DNA from: Natroniella sp046097105
Lineage (GTDB): Bacteria > Bacillota > Halanaerobiia > Halobacteroidales > Halobacteroidaceae
Reading direction: 5' to 3'
Length of the DNA: 64,000 nt
Assembly: GCF_046097105.1 (NCBI RefSeq)
Contig: NZ_CP175562.1
Span: 310,001 to 374,000, forward strand
Within the stretch, counting starts at the first letter, position 1. Each line of letters starts with the position of its first letter. The translations under genes and the position numbers were made by a program. Shown here piece after piece: positions 18,049 through 26,821 of the stretch. The notes beneath the pieces are model-generated. The model was not told where the DNA came from and did no database searches. It worked only from the letters and a program-made list of their open reading frames with translations.

Positions 18049-18528
18049 ATGAAGAAACTACTAGTATTTTCATTAGTATTGCTGATAATTGGAATAGGAA
18101 CTATTGCTTATTATAGTCAGGCAGAAGTTAACTTAGAAGAAAGTCATGCAGGGACTCCTAGCTTTTGGAGTTTATCGCCTAGCGTAAGGTTGATGGCCAG
18201 AACTGTTTATGCAGAATCTAGAGGAGAGCCTTTTTTAGGACAAGTAGCAGTTGCAGCAGTAATCATGAATCGAGTTGAAAGTGAAGATTTTCCTAATACA
18301 ATATCAGGGGTGATCTATCAACCTTGGGCCTTTACACCTGTAATGCATGGACTTATCTGGAATGTAACACCAGGGCCAGAAGCGGTAAGGGCAACCGTTA
18401 ATGCTTATAATGGTTGGGATCCAACTTATGGATCTGAATATTTTTATAATCCAGCTAAGATAACTTCATATTGGGTTACTACTCGTCAAACGGTACGTAG
18501 AATTGGTAGCCATGTTTTTGCTAGATAG
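18049..18528 (+). CDS. sleB: Spore cortex-lytic enzyme SleB-type hydrolase
   Basis: A 159-aa exported cell-wall hydrolase (Hydrolase_2 family). It has a signal or anchor helix at 4-22 and a catalytic domain with RTVYAESRGEPFLGQVAVAA (Glu predicted catalytic), VIMNRV, YQPWAFTPVM and the C-terminal YFYNP motif. SleB is a lytic transglycosylase that degrades cortex at germination. Unlike B. subtilis SleB it lacks an N-terminal peptidoglycan-binding repeat. It lies 11 nt upstream of ypeB, its usual partner, which supports the assignment. Confidence 0.88.
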   Translation: MKKLLVFSLVLLIIGIGTIAYYSQAEVNLEESHAGTPSFWSLSPSVRLMARTVYAESRGEPFLGQVAVAAVIMNRVESEDFPNTISGVIYQPWAFTPVMHGLIWNVTPGPEAVRATVNAYNGWDPTYGSEYFYNPAKITSYWVTTRQTVRRIGSHVFAR

Positions 18529-18539
18529 GGGGGATAATT

Positions 18540-19949
18540 TTGAAAAAGAGATGGTTGACAGTAGCTGGAATTATTTTAGCAGTAGCTATTACAGGGTATT
18601 GGGGTCGTAATATGTACCTATCTTATCAACAGATGAGAAGTGAAGTAAATAATAGGTATGAAAATGCTTTTCAAGGTTTAAATGATCATATTGATGATTT
18701 GGAGTCTGAATTAGGGACGGTATTAATTGCAGATGCCCCGGATAATTTAGCAGTAAATTTATCTAATGTTTGGGAATCTGCTTCTGGAGCTCAAGAAGAT
18801 ATAGGAGAGATACCAATAGCTAGTGATTCATTAGATAATGTAAAAGAATTATTACAGAAGACAGGACAATATGCTAAGCATTTAGAGAAAGAAGTTGTTG
18901 ATGATGGGATAGACGAAGAAGATAGAGAGGTTATTAAAGAACTTCACAATAAAATGGGTATAGTAAATCGCAACTTAGAAACAATTCATGATGAAATGGA
19001 ACAAGCAGGATTTAGGTGGAATGATAAGCGCAGGGTAAAGATTGATGAGGATGAACAGAGGTTTTCTATTACTCCTTTAGCTGGATTATTAGACTTAAGA
19101 GATAAATTAAATGTTGATGATATTTCAATTAAGTTAAAAGAAGTCTTACCCTCAGGAGTTATAGATTTTGAGCCTCAAGATTTAATTACAAGCCTATCTC
19201 AAATTGAAGGAGAGGAGATTGATCAAAACCAAGCAGTTCAGATAGCTCAAAATTTCATTAGAAATCCAGAGGATTATGAGTATGAAACAATTGCTAATGA
19301 TAAAATAGATATAGAAGGTGAAGTAGTAGAAGCTCATGTACCTGCACATACTGTTAGAGCAGTTAATACTGCTCAAGCAAATGAAACGATCTTTTTTGAT
19401 ATTTCTAAAGTGGGTGGAAAAGTAATCTCCTTGCTTAATCAAAGGGGAGTTGGACAAGCACAAATAGATGAAGAAGAAGCTCAAGATATTGCAATTCAAT
19501 TTTTAGAAGAAAATGAATTTGGGAATTTAGCTATAAGTTCTTCTAAAAGGTTCAGTGATATTATGCTACTATCTATAATCCCAGAGCAGAATGATGTTTT
19601 AATCAAGCCAGATGCGATTAATATAGAATTAGCTTTGGATAATGGAGATATAATAGCTTATAATGGATTGGACTATATTTTGAATCATAGAGAAAGAGAA
19701 GAATCTAAATTACAAGCTAATTTAGATTTAGAAGAAGCTGAAGAAAAGGTCAGTAATGATTTAGATTTGATTAGGGAGCCAAGACTTGTCTTAACAAAGG
19801 TAGAAGGTGAAGAGGTTCTTTGTTATGAGTTTATTGGTAGGATCACTGAAGAAGGTACAGGTAGTTATCTAATTCAGATCAATGCTAACACTGGAGAAGA
19901 AGAAGTTATTAAGAGTATTGATCAAGATTTTTATAAAAATGTAAGCTAA
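18540..19949 (+). CDS. ypeB: Germination protein YpeB
   Basis: A 469-aa protein with one N-terminal membrane helix (about 5-23), a helical N-terminal region, and PepSY-like repeats in the C-terminal half (VGGKVISLLNQRGVGQAQI; DNGDIIAYNGLDYILNHRER). YpeB is required to localise and stabilise SleB in the dormant spore. The start is TTG at 18540 behind AGGGGGG. It is in an operon with sleB and has its own terminator. Strongly identified by context and repeat pattern. Confidence 0.88.
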   Translation: MKKRWLTVAGIILAVAITGYWGRNMYLSYQQMRSEVNNRYENAFQGLNDHIDDLESELGTVLIADAPDNLAVNLSNVWESASGAQEDIGEIPIASDSLDNVKELLQKTGQYAKHLEKEVVDDGIDEEDREVIKELHNKMGIVNRNLETIHDEMEQAGFRWNDKRRVKIDEDEQRFSITPLAGLLDLRDKLNVDDISIKLKEVLPSGVIDFEPQDLITSLSQIEGEEIDQNQAVQIAQNFIRNPEDYEYETIANDKIDIEGEVVEAHVPAHTVRAVNTAQANETIFFDISKVGGKVISLLNQRGVGQAQIDEEEAQDIAIQFLEENEFGNLAISSSKRFSDIMLLSIIPEQNDVLIKPDAINIELALDNGDIIAYNGLDYILNHREREESKLQANLDLEEAEEKVSNDLDLIREPRLVLTKVEGEEVLCYEFIGRITEEGTGSYLIQINANTGEEEVIKSIDQDFYKNVS

Positions 19950-19950
19950 G

Positions 19951-19984
19951 AATATTGGCTGTCTTTAGGCAGCCAATATTTTTG
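19951..19984 (+). terminator. Terminator of sleB-ypeB
   Basis: Perfect AATATTGGCTG / CAGCCAATATT stem with TTTTTG. Confidence 0.85.
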
Positions 19985-20129
19985 TATTTTATAGTAAAAG
20001 CAAGGAAAGGGAAGAAAAAACACGATATCTTATAATAATGACTTGTCTTGGCGAAAAATAAATTTGAAGTTTTAAATTAAATTATGTATACTAGTAACTG
20101 CTGATGCAGAAAAGGGAGTTATTTAATGA

Positions 20130-20205
20130 GGGCGAATAGCTCAGTTGGGAGAGCACCTGCCTTACAAGCAGGGGGTCACAGGTTCAAGTCCTGTTTCGCC
20201 CACCA
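20130..20205 (+). tRNA. tRNA-Val (TAC anticodon)
   Basis: First gene of the array. Acceptor GGGCGAA / TTCGCCC, anticodon loop CTTACAA, CCA encoded. Confidence 0.95.
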
Positions 20206-20327
20206 TTTATACTTCATTAAACAATGAAGTTTGAATATTTAATAATATAGTTGAAAAGCATAAAAGGTTTGAATTTAGCTTTTAAATTATTCAATATTAG
20301 ATATTAAATATTAAGTGTTTTTTCTGT

Positions 20328-20404
20328 GGGGACGTGGTGTAATTGGTTAACACGCCGGCCTGTCACGCCGGAGAGTGCGAGTTCAAGTCTCGTCGTCCTC
20401 GCCA
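20328..20404 (+). tRNA. tRNA-Asp (GTC anticodon)
   Basis: Acceptor GGGGACG / CGTCCTC, anticodon stem CCGGC / GCCGG around CTGTCAC, CCA encoded. The spacers before (20,221-20,325) and after (20,412-20,515) this gene are related to each other, which suggests duplication of a tRNA-plus-spacer unit. Confidence 0.95.
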
Positions 20405-20522
20405 ATTAGTTCATTGAATAATGAATATTTAGTATTTAATAATACAGTTCAAAAGCAACAAAATTAAATTTAAGAAATTAAAATTATTCAATATTAAATC
20501 TTAGATATTAATTGCTTTTTAT

Positions 20523-20598
20523 GGCGAGATAGCTCAGGTGGTAGAGCAGAGGATTGAAAATCCTCGTGTCCCCGGTTCGAATCCGGGTCTTGCCACCA
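20523..20598 (+). tRNA. tRNA-Phe (GAA anticodon)
   Basis: Acceptor GGCGAGA / TCTTGCC, anticodon stem GAGGA / TCCTC around TTGAAAA, CCA encoded. Confidence 0.95.
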
Positions 20599-20622
20599 TT
20601 TATAGTTAACAGTAAATATTGT

Positions 20623-20698
20623 GCGAAAGTAGCTCAGCTGGCAGAGCGTCTCGTTGCCAACGAGAAGGTCGCGGGTTCGAATCCCGTTTTTCGCTCCA
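20623..20698 (+). tRNA. tRNA-Gly (GCC anticodon)
   Basis: Acceptor GCGAAAG / TTTTCGC, anticodon stem TCTCG / CGAGA around TTGCCAA, discriminator T, CCA encoded. Confidence 0.95.
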
Positions 20699-20705
20699 AA
20701 TACGA

Positions 20706-20779
<74 letters not shown>

Positions 20780-20790
20780 AAATAAAATAT

Positions 20791-20880
20791 GCCGGGGTGG
20801 CGGAATTGGCAGACGCATCGGACTTAAAATCCGATGGGACTTTCGTGCCCGTGTCGGTTCGAGTCCGACCCCCGGCACCA
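20791..20880 (+). tRNA. tRNA-Leu (TAA anticodon)
   Basis: Class II tRNA. Acceptor GCCGGGG / CCCCGGC, anticodon stem TCGGA / TCCGA around CTTAAAA, long variable arm, CCA encoded. Confidence 0.95.
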
Positions 20881-20904
20881 TTTTTATTAATAATTAAATA
20901 ATAT

Positions 20905-20980
20905 GGGAATATAGCTCAGTTGGGAGAGCGCTACGTTGACATCGTAGAGGTCAGTGGTTCGAGCCCGCTTATTCCCACCA
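20905..20980 (+). tRNA. tRNA-Val (GAC anticodon), integration target of the prophage
   Basis: Acceptor GGGAATA / TATTCCC, anticodon stem CTACG / CGTAG around TTGACAT, CCA encoded. From the anticodon loop to beyond the 3' end it lies within a 109-bp sequence repeated at 57,174. The element therefore integrated here and restored an intact tRNA. Confidence 0.95.
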
Positions 20981-21044
20981 ATCATAAACCTAGTTATACC
21001 AAGGCTTTAGAGGCTTTTGGTGGAACGGGTCTTTTTTTATTTGT
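20936..21044. repeat. attL, 109-bp direct repeat
   Basis: Identical to 57,174-57,282. It covers the tRNA-Val(GAC) anticodon loop to its 3' end plus 64 bp beyond, including a terminator-like hairpin (ACCAAG / CTTTTGGT) and a T run. The copies diverge immediately outside. Confidence 0.92.
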
Positions 21045-21053
21045 GGGGGAGTT

Positions 21054-21073
21054 CGCAATAATTACGCAATAAT
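21054..21073. promoter_or_regulatory. Putative integrase arm-type repeat near attL
   Basis: Two tandem CGCAATAAT units separated by TA, 10 nt inside attL. The identical 20-bp block recurs at 57,041-57,060 near attR, flanked by further ACAATAAT copies. Such shared repeats beside both att sites are expected for tyrosine-integrase arm binding. Confidence 0.55.
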
Positions 21074-21545
21074 TATTTTGAAGCTTAATTTTCTAGGATA
21101 TTATCGAGTTGTTTTACGGCTTCCTTTTGCATAGTAGGAATTATATGAGAATAGGTATCTAATGTTTGATTAATTGATGAGTGCCCAAGACGTTCCTGAA
21201 CTATTTTTGGATGGACTCCTGCTTTTAACATTAAACTTGCATGTGTGTGCCTTAGATCGTGTAGTCTGAATTTTTCTAATTGAATCTTATCTGTTAGTTT
21301 TTTAAATTGCTTACTAGCATAATCAGGGAGATAAGGGTTACCATTTTCTTTAAGAAAAATTAAATCATAATCATTGTTATAAGAATCAGCTAGGCGTAGT
21401 TTGTTTTCCTTTTGTTGGATTTGTCTATTCTTTAATATTTGAACTGCGTTATCATTAATATCTATAGGTCTTATACTTGAACTTGTTTTTGGTTCTTTAA
21501 ATATCAGTCTTCCTCCACTTAGCATAGAGGCTGATTGTCTTACAT

Positions 21546-23017
21546 CACTAGCGTTGCATCGAAATTTTAGATGAAATATCCATTGAAAAATAAAAACTCC
21601 TTTGATTAAATGGATAGGTGTGTGTCCCGCACAAAATCCATAAAATCAAAGGAGAATGAAATTATGAATAATTGTATCACACCATTAAATAAATTTCTAG
21701 ATGTAATTGGCAAAAACTTTTTGGATAACTTGGTAGATAAATATAATTCTGATTATAAAGTGCATAAGCTGACAACTAAAACTCACCTAATGTATCTGCT
21801 TTACTTTCACCTTAGTCAAAAAGAAAGTCTAGAAGACTTTGTCACTGACTTAGAAAGTAATGAAGGATTAAAGAAAATATTGCCACAAATAAGTGTTTCC
21901 CAATTATCACGAAAAAATAAAGATAGACCTTATGAAATATTCTTTGAAATTTTCCAACACTTATTTAGTAAACTTAAAGGTAAAGTGGGATTACGCAAAG
22001 CTTTAAAAGAGATTGGTTCAGTGAAAATTATAGACTCATCAACAATCAGTTTATGTTTATCATCATTTCCTTGGGCTAAGTTTAGAAAAACTAAAGGTGG
22101 AATTAAACTCCATACCTTATATGATCTAAATACTGAAGCTCCAGAGAATATAATAATCAGTAATGCTATTGTTCATGATAAAGAAGTCTTTGATAACCTA
22201 TCTTTAAATCCTAGTTACACCTATATTTTTGATAGAGCTTATATTGACTATCAAAAGTTTGATGATTTTGTTGAGGATGATATCTATTTTATAACTAGGT
22301 CTAAATCTAATGCTAAAATTGAAACTGTTAGAACAGTAAAACTGACTGATAAAGATAAAAAAGCAAATGTTCTATTAGATGCTACTGTCATTTTAGGTAA
22401 ATATAATACAGAGAAAAGAATGAAACATAAATTGAGACTAATTAAAGTTAAAACTATTGATAGAGATGGTAATGATAAAGAAATTAAGATTTTAACTAAT
22501 CGTTTTGATCTACCAGCTCATATAATAGCTCAGTTATATAAGGAACGCTGGGAAATAGAGTTATTCTTTAAGTGGATCAAACAACATCTTAAAATCAAAA
22601 GATTCTTTGGTCAAAATAAAAATGCCGTTTTAACTCAAATTTATAGTGCTGTAGTTTTACTTTTAATTTTAAAATTGATTAAAAAACAAATTAAGTTTAA
22701 AGGTTCTTTACTTAAACTGACTAGAATAATCAAATATTCTATACTCAGAACTATTAATAGCACATTTAGCTGGGAAAATTGGATCATGAATAGTTAATTT
22801 TAAATAATCTTCTATTCAACTTTAGAGTATTATAATTTCTAAGTTCAATATGTTCCATATATTGATTTTAGATGCTATATTGGTAATTATGAATTAGAAA
22901 ATTATAATTTTAGCTAATCCAAATTTTCAATTTTAGATTTATTTTTTTCAAATAAATCAAACACTTAAATTTATTAATTAATGATTATTACCTGAATTTA
23001 ACAATGCAACGCTAGTG
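21546..23017. mobile_element. IS4-family insertion sequence, 1,472 bp
   Basis: The ends carry a 14-bp perfect inverted repeat CACTAGCGTTGCAT / ATGCAACGCTAGTG. The 9-bp target GTCTTACAT is duplicated at 21,537-21,545 and 23,018-23,026. One transposase gene on the + strand fills most of it. The perfect target duplication indicates a recent, single insertion. Confidence 0.92.
21664..22797 (+). CDS. IS4-family transposase
   Basis: A 377-aa DDE transposase. The first Asp is in KIIDSSTISL, the second in YIFDRAYIDYQKFD, and the Glu in the IS4 signature Y-(2)-R-(3)-E-(6)-K (YKERWEIELFFKWIK). ATG 21664 follows AAAGGAG. It appears intact and may be active. A degraded relative is found at 29,190-29,327. 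Confidence 0.9.
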   Translation: MNNCITPLNKFLDVIGKNFLDNLVDKYNSDYKVHKLTTKTHLMYLLYFHLSQKESLEDFVTDLESNEGLKKILPQISVSQLSRKNKDRPYEIFFEIFQHLFSKLKGKVGLRKALKEIGSVKIIDSSTISLCLSSFPWAKFRKTKGGIKLHTLYDLNTEAPENIIISNAIVHDKEVFDNLSLNPSYTYIFDRAYIDYQKFDDFVEDDIYFITRSKSNAKIETVRTVKLTDKDKKANVLLDATVILGKYNTEKRMKHKLRLIKVKTIDRDGNDKEIKILTNRFDLPAHIIAQLYKERWEIELFFKWIKQHLKIKRFFGQNKNAVLTQIYSAVVLLLILKLIKKQIKFKGSLLKLTRIIKYSILRTINSTFSWENWIMNS

Positions 23018-23858
23018 GTCTTACATGAATTTTTTTATTTTTAAAATCAACATCTTTCCATCTAAGGGCCAACAATTCGCCCCTTCTCATACCTGTAAAG
23101 ACTGCTAGGTATAAAAAGTCATATAACCAGCCATCTGCTGCTTCTAATAGGATGTTTACTTCCTTTTGGGTCATAGCTTGTATCTCCGGTTTATCTGGAC
23201 TTGGTGGGCTAATAGGATCAGCTGGATTAGTATCTATTATCTGTAGCTTAACAGCATATTTAAGTACTTGGTTAAGAACTGTATAATGTCTCTTAACTGA
23301 TTTTTTGCTTAACCCACCTTTTTTACCATCCATTCGACCATTCTTCAATTTCTTTGAGAGATAACTTTGAATATGCATAGGTTTTAAATCTGATAGATTG
23401 ATGCTACCTAATAAAGGTATTATATGAGTGTTGATTATAATATCATAATATTCTTGGGTTGATTCGGCTAAGTTGATTTCGCAATAATCTTTATACCATT
23501 TATTCAGTAGTTCTGCCAGCGATAGCTTGGAAGGTTCTATATATGTTCCGTTTTCGATTTCATATTCTAGCTGGTGCATAACTTTTTTAGCATCTGTCTT
23601 ATTTCCTTTGACCGTTTTGTAGATATATTTGTACTTGCCTGTAACAGGGTCTCTGCCTTCACTTACAACTACTTGATAAGAGTTCTTACCTTGTTTTCTA
23701 ATATGTCCCATTATAGTTCATCTCCTTTCTAGATTATCTTTTGGTTATTGAGCTTAGGTTATTCTTTTTGTTATAACTACAACTCTCGATATTTTTAAAT
23801 AAAAACCAACAAAGTAAAATATTTCTTAAGAGGATAAAAAATAAAAGAACTACTTGTC

Positions 23859-24350
23859 CTAGTTATAAAAAGTATTTTCATAAGGAAGATTTAATATTTC
23901 CATTTTGGTTACCATTGCTTGTTCAGAGACTTGGAAGTGATTTTTGAGCTTTTTGATATCCCCGCTATATTTATAAAAAGCTTGTTTTACTTTGTTACGA
24001 GGTATTAAAAGTTCACTAGCACAGATATTAGCCTCTTTTTCATAGTTTGGCTTATCTTCTTCGGGGTGGGTTTGAAGAATAGTATTACAATGTTTTAGTA
24101 GAATATGGGCCAATTCATGGGCTATATTAAACCGTAATTGTTCTCTTGTTTGATTGGCACTTACAATGATTAGTTTTTTATCTGAATTAAAGTTATCATT
24201 ATAAACTAATGCTCCTTGTCCTTCAAAACTTACATAAGCTATTTTAACTCCTAAAATTTGGGCTGCTTTTTCAAGGTCAATAGGAGTAGTTAAGTTATTC
24301 ATTTTCAAAAATTTTCTTGCTGTTATTTCGGCTCGTTTAAATATACTCAT
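23859..24350 (-). CDS. ImmA/IrrE-family metallopeptidase
   Basis: A 163-aa protein with the zinc motif HELAH in FNIAHELAHILLKHC and the ImmA/IrrE pattern EKEANICASELLIP downstream. In prophages and ICEs such as ICEBs1, ImmA cleaves the paired CI-like repressor ImmR to induce excision. Here it lies 58 nt downstream of the CI-like gene on the same strand, so the two are probably co-transcribed. The induction signal is unknown. Confidence 0.88.
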   Translation of the reverse strand: MSIFKRAEITARKFLKMNNLTTPIDLEKAAQILGVKIAYVSFEGQGALVYNDNFNSDKKLIIVSANQTREQLRFNIAHELAHILLKHCNTILQTHPEEDKPNYEKEANICASELLIPRNKVKQAFYKYSGDIKKLKNHFQVSEQAMVTKMEILNLPYENTFYN

Positions 24351-24408
24351 AATTAAAGGCCCCTTTCTCTATTAATTTTATTAAAATATTATAGATAGAT
24401 AATAGGGG

Positions 24409-24840
24409 CTATGTTTTATTATTCTTATCCCGTTCATCTATAACTACATCATCTTCTACAAAAGCTTTAATTACCTTGATTGCTTTTGCTAGATCTTTAT
24501 TTGTTAAGCCACGACTTTCTCTTAATAACATCAATTGTTGCTTGTTTTTAGCTGCATCCCATAAGAAGTCTAACTCCTCAGCTGAAAGCAATTCTAGAAC
24601 TCCTTTAGGTACAATATCATTTAAATTTTCTGTTGGTCTTTTTATATCTGTGCGGCCAAGAAGGTAATCTACACTAACCTTGAAGTAGTCTGCAATCTTT
24701 TCTATTGTCTCATAATCAGGTTGTCTTTTTCCTGATTCATACAAAGATATTGTTTGTTGTGTTAAATTTAAATCTCTGGCTAATTCCTTCTGTAAAAGGT
24801 CACTTTCTGTACGTAGCTTTTTTATTCTCTTTCCTATCAT
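24409..24840 (-). CDS. CI-like XRE repressor
   Basis: A 143-aa protein with an N-terminal XRE helix-turn-helix (LQKELARDLNLTQQTISLYESGKRQPDY, residues 16-44) and a helical C-terminal part. It is divergent from the Cro-like gene with a 173-bp operator region between them and is followed by the ImmA protease, its likely antirepressor. It probably holds the element in the lysogenic state. Confidence 0.85.
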   Translation of the reverse strand: MIGKRIKKLRTESDLLQKELARDLNLTQQTISLYESGKRQPDYETIEKIADYFKVSVDYLLGRTDIKRPTENLNDIVPKGVLELLSAEELDFLWDAAKNKQQLMLLRESRGLTNKDLAKAIKVIKAFVEDDVVIDERDKNNKT

Positions 24841-24903
24841 AGCAGTACCCCTTTCTTATTCTTATTTTATTATACAACTATATGTAATAAAAATAAAGTT
24901 ATA

Positions 24904-24990
24904 ACAACATAATGAAATATTTTTTTGCTTATTCTCTTGACAAACAACAAAATGAAATATATACTATATATAAATACAACAAATAGAAAT
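24904..24990. promoter_or_regulatory. Lysogeny control region: early promoter and three operator repeats
   Basis: The rightward promoter is TTGACA (24,937-24,942), 17 nt, TATACT (24,960-24,965). Two 17-bp direct repeats, ACAACATAATGAAATAT (24,904-24,920) and ACAACAAAATGAAATAT (24,944-24,960), are followed by a weaker third copy, ACAACAAATAGAAAT (24,976-24,990). The second overlaps the promoter spacer, so a bound repressor would block RNA polymerase. Confidence 0.75.
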
Positions 24991-25013
24991 GTGAAAGGTA
25001 GGATTGATAATTT

Positions 25014-25259
25014 ATGCCAGCAAGAGAGTTATTGATTTCGAAACGAAAGAGTAGGAATTGGTCTCAAAATGATATTGCTCAAAGATTGGGTACAAGTCAA
25101 CAGAGTATATCTCCAATTGAAAATGGAAGAAGGGATCCAACTATTCGGTTAGCTAAAAAGTTTGAATTATTATTTGATGAACCGATGGAAAGTTTGTTTC
25201 CCGATATTTTTTTGGGAATTAAAACAACAAAGTGCAATGTTAAAATTGGCAATAGTTAA
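25014..25259 (+). CDS. Cro-like XRE regulator
   Basis: An 81-aa small XRE protein with helix-turn-helix WSQNDIAQRLGTSQQSISPIENG (residues 17-39). It is divergent from the CI-like gene and is the first gene of the early rightward transcript, directly behind the consensus promoter and operators. Confidence 0.8.
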   Translation: MPARELLISKRKSRNWSQNDIAQRLGTSQQSISPIENGRRDPTIRLAKKFELLFDEPMESLFPDIFLGIKTTKCNVKIGNS

Positions 25260-25349
25260 TTATTTAAGTTAATGCCCAAACAGAAAAGGTATTTCTTTAA
25301 TTTATAATATCCAAAGCCAAGGAATTATATAAGAGAGGGGAGAGTTGGT

Positions 25350-26252
25350 ATGAAAGCTTTAGAAATGAAAGGTATTACTGAAGTTGTTGGAAGAGAGGTT
25401 CCAGAGATAGGAGGAGGGTTTGGGGTTGATAAGAAGAGTATGTTGGCCCGAGATATTGCAGAGTTTCATAATAAGGAGTTAATTCATGTTAATGAAGCAA
25501 TTAATAATAATCGATATAGGTTTATAGATGGTGTAGATATTATTGATTTGAAGGGTTCGGAGTTTGTTATCGATTTGGTCGATAACAATATATTATCCAA
25601 AATGCAGGTTGCTAAGTCTAAGAATATTTATCTGCTGAGTGAAAGAGGTTATGCAAAGTTGATTAAGATCTTTAATGATGATTTAAGCTGGGAGATCTAT
25701 GATAAATTGCTCGATGAGTATTTTGAGATTAAAGATGAGGTGGAAGTTGATGATGAGTTAGCTTTGGCCTTGCAGCTTAATAAGCAGATTGGAATAGCTC
25801 TTCAAGAGATGGCAGTACATAAGGTGGAGATAACAGAGGTGAAAGAAGATGTTAGAAGGTTAGCAGACAAGGTTGAGTTTGAGGTCTTGGATGAGGATGT
25901 AAGGGCCAGTGAGATAGCTCATCATTTAGGATTGACGACTGCTAAGAGTGGTAATGCACATAATCAACTTGTTGGAGCTATAGCTAAGGGGTTAGGTTTT
26001 AAGGTTGGTTATCAAAGAAGGTATAAAGATGAGTATATAAAGATTGTGGAGCATGAGAGTTTTTATCAGGTATATTACAGACCTTCTGGTGCTGATAGGA
26101 TAATTAATTGGTTTGAGGAGAATAAGGATATTATCTCTTATCAGGAGTACTATAGCCAGATTAGTAAGTATGGAAATGAGGGTGACTTAAAGGAGAGGGG
26201 TTATATTGTTAATGGGGTCAAATATAAGACCTATATTGCTAAGTATAAATAA
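25350..26252 (+). CDS. ORF6N-domain phage antirepressor
   Basis: A 300-aa protein with the ORF6N DNA-binding domain in the N-terminal half (KSMLARDIAEFHNKELIHVNEAINNNRYRF ... IYLLSERGYAKLIKIF) and a C-terminal KilA-C-like region (about 180-300). Such proteins counteract phage repressors or regulate early genes. Second gene of the early operon, with GAGAGGGGAG ahead of ATG 25350. Confidence 0.82.
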   Translation: MKALEMKGITEVVGREVPEIGGGFGVDKKSMLARDIAEFHNKELIHVNEAINNNRYRFIDGVDIIDLKGSEFVIDLVDNNILSKMQVAKSKNIYLLSERGYAKLIKIFNDDLSWEIYDKLLDEYFEIKDEVEVDDELALALQLNKQIGIALQEMAVHKVEITEVKEDVRRLADKVEFEVLDEDVRASEIAHHLGLTTAKSGNAHNQLVGAIAKGLGFKVGYQRRYKDEYIKIVEHESFYQVYYRPSGADRIINWFEENKDIISYQEYYSQISKYGNEGDLKERGYIVNGVKYKTYIAKYK

Positions 26253-26266
26253 AATTAAGAAGTGGG

Positions 26267-26572
26267 GTGGAAGAATTGGGACTATTAGAGAGTATGACAG
26301 AGGGAATAGTTAGTCAGCTAGAAAGAATAAGTGAGAGGTTAGATAGACTTGAAGAGAAGCCAGAGTATAATACTGATATTAAGATGTTGACTGTTGAGGA
26401 GGTGGCAGAGGCTACATCATTGAGTGTGCCTAATCTGTATGGATTGATAAGGGAAGGTAAGATTCCCTGTGTTGAGGTGGGGAGAAGAAAGCTGATTCCA
26501 AGGAGGCAACTTATAAAGTGGATAGGTGATAATATGAAGAACTCGCCTGTTGGCCCAGGCGAGTTCAAGTAA
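26267..26572 (+). CDS. Excisionase/MerR-type helix-turn-helix protein
   Basis: A 101-aa protein with an N-terminal coiled-coil-like helix and a C-terminal HTH_17 domain (LTVEEVAEATSLSVPNLYGLIREGKIPCVEVGRRKLIPRR as consecutive segments, residues 43-82). This fold is typical of phage Xis/AlpA-type proteins. Start is GTG 26267, with TTG 26276 as an alternative. The end of the gene contains a perfect 11-bp hairpin. Confidence 0.75.
   Translation: MEELGLLESMTEGIVSQLERISERLDRLEEKPEYNTDIKMLTVEEVAEATSLSVPNLYGLIREGKIPCVEVGRRKLIPRRQLIKWIGDNMKNSPVGPGEFK
26539..26566 (+). other. 11-bp perfect hairpin in the 3' end of the xis-like gene
   Basis: GAACTCGCCTG / CAGGCGAGTTC with a 6-nt loop, inside the last ten codons. 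There is no T run, so it may act as an mRNA 3' end, pause or stability element, not a classical terminator. Confidence 0.6.
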
Positions 26573-26628
26573 AGCATTTACTAAATTTAAGATTATCTAA
26601 ATTATATCAGAAAAGGGGAGGGAGTACA

Positions 26629-26770
26629 ATGGTTGATTACTTTGATATTACGATAAGAAGGATTCAAAAGAACTGTGATAGATATAAACAGACTGGGGAG
26701 AAGGCTAAGGGAGTTGTCCGATAAGGATTTGGAGTGGTTAGCTACCAGTTATTTGGCCCTTATTTATTAA
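26629..26770 (+). pseudogene. Small phage protein with an internal frameshift
   Basis: ATG 26629 follows AAGGGGAGGGAG and encodes MVDYFDITIRRIQKNCDRYK, then runs past the G4 at 26,694-26,697 and stops at 26,724 after 31 aa. The +1 frame continues RLRELSDKDLEWLATSYLAL and ends TAA at 26,770. Joined, they make a coherent helical protein of about 46 aa. It is either a mutated gene, a sequencing slip or a recoding site. Function unknown. Confidence 0.5.
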
Positions 26771-26821
26771 CAAGAGTCTCTGGTTAGTCAGTATATTAAA
26801 TTATAGGAGATGGGTGATTAG

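Larger units (their letters stand above)
21085..23711 (-). pseudogene. int: Phage tyrosine integrase interrupted by an IS4-type element
   Basis: The N-terminal part (23,711 down to about 23,018) has the AP2-like/SAM-like arm-binding region and the first catalytic Arg in FTGMRRGELLALRW. The C-terminal part (21,545 down to 21,085) carries HDLRHTHASLM, the second His in LGHSS, and the tyrosine in TLDTYSHIIP. Removing 1,472 bp of IS and one 9-bp duplication joins KIHVRQSASMLSGG in frame, giving about 381 aa, normal for the family. All R-H-R-H-Y residues appear present. The disruption is thus recent and separates the DNA-binding part from the active site. Confidence 0.9.

Noticed and set aside
19194..19499. 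101-aa frame antisense to ypeB
   Set aside because: Shadow of the ypeB frame, rich in improbable residue runs, no start signal.
20206..20522. Small genes or RNAs in the spacers of the tRNA array
   Set aside because: The two spacers are AT-rich and related to each other; they look like duplicated spacer and not like genes.
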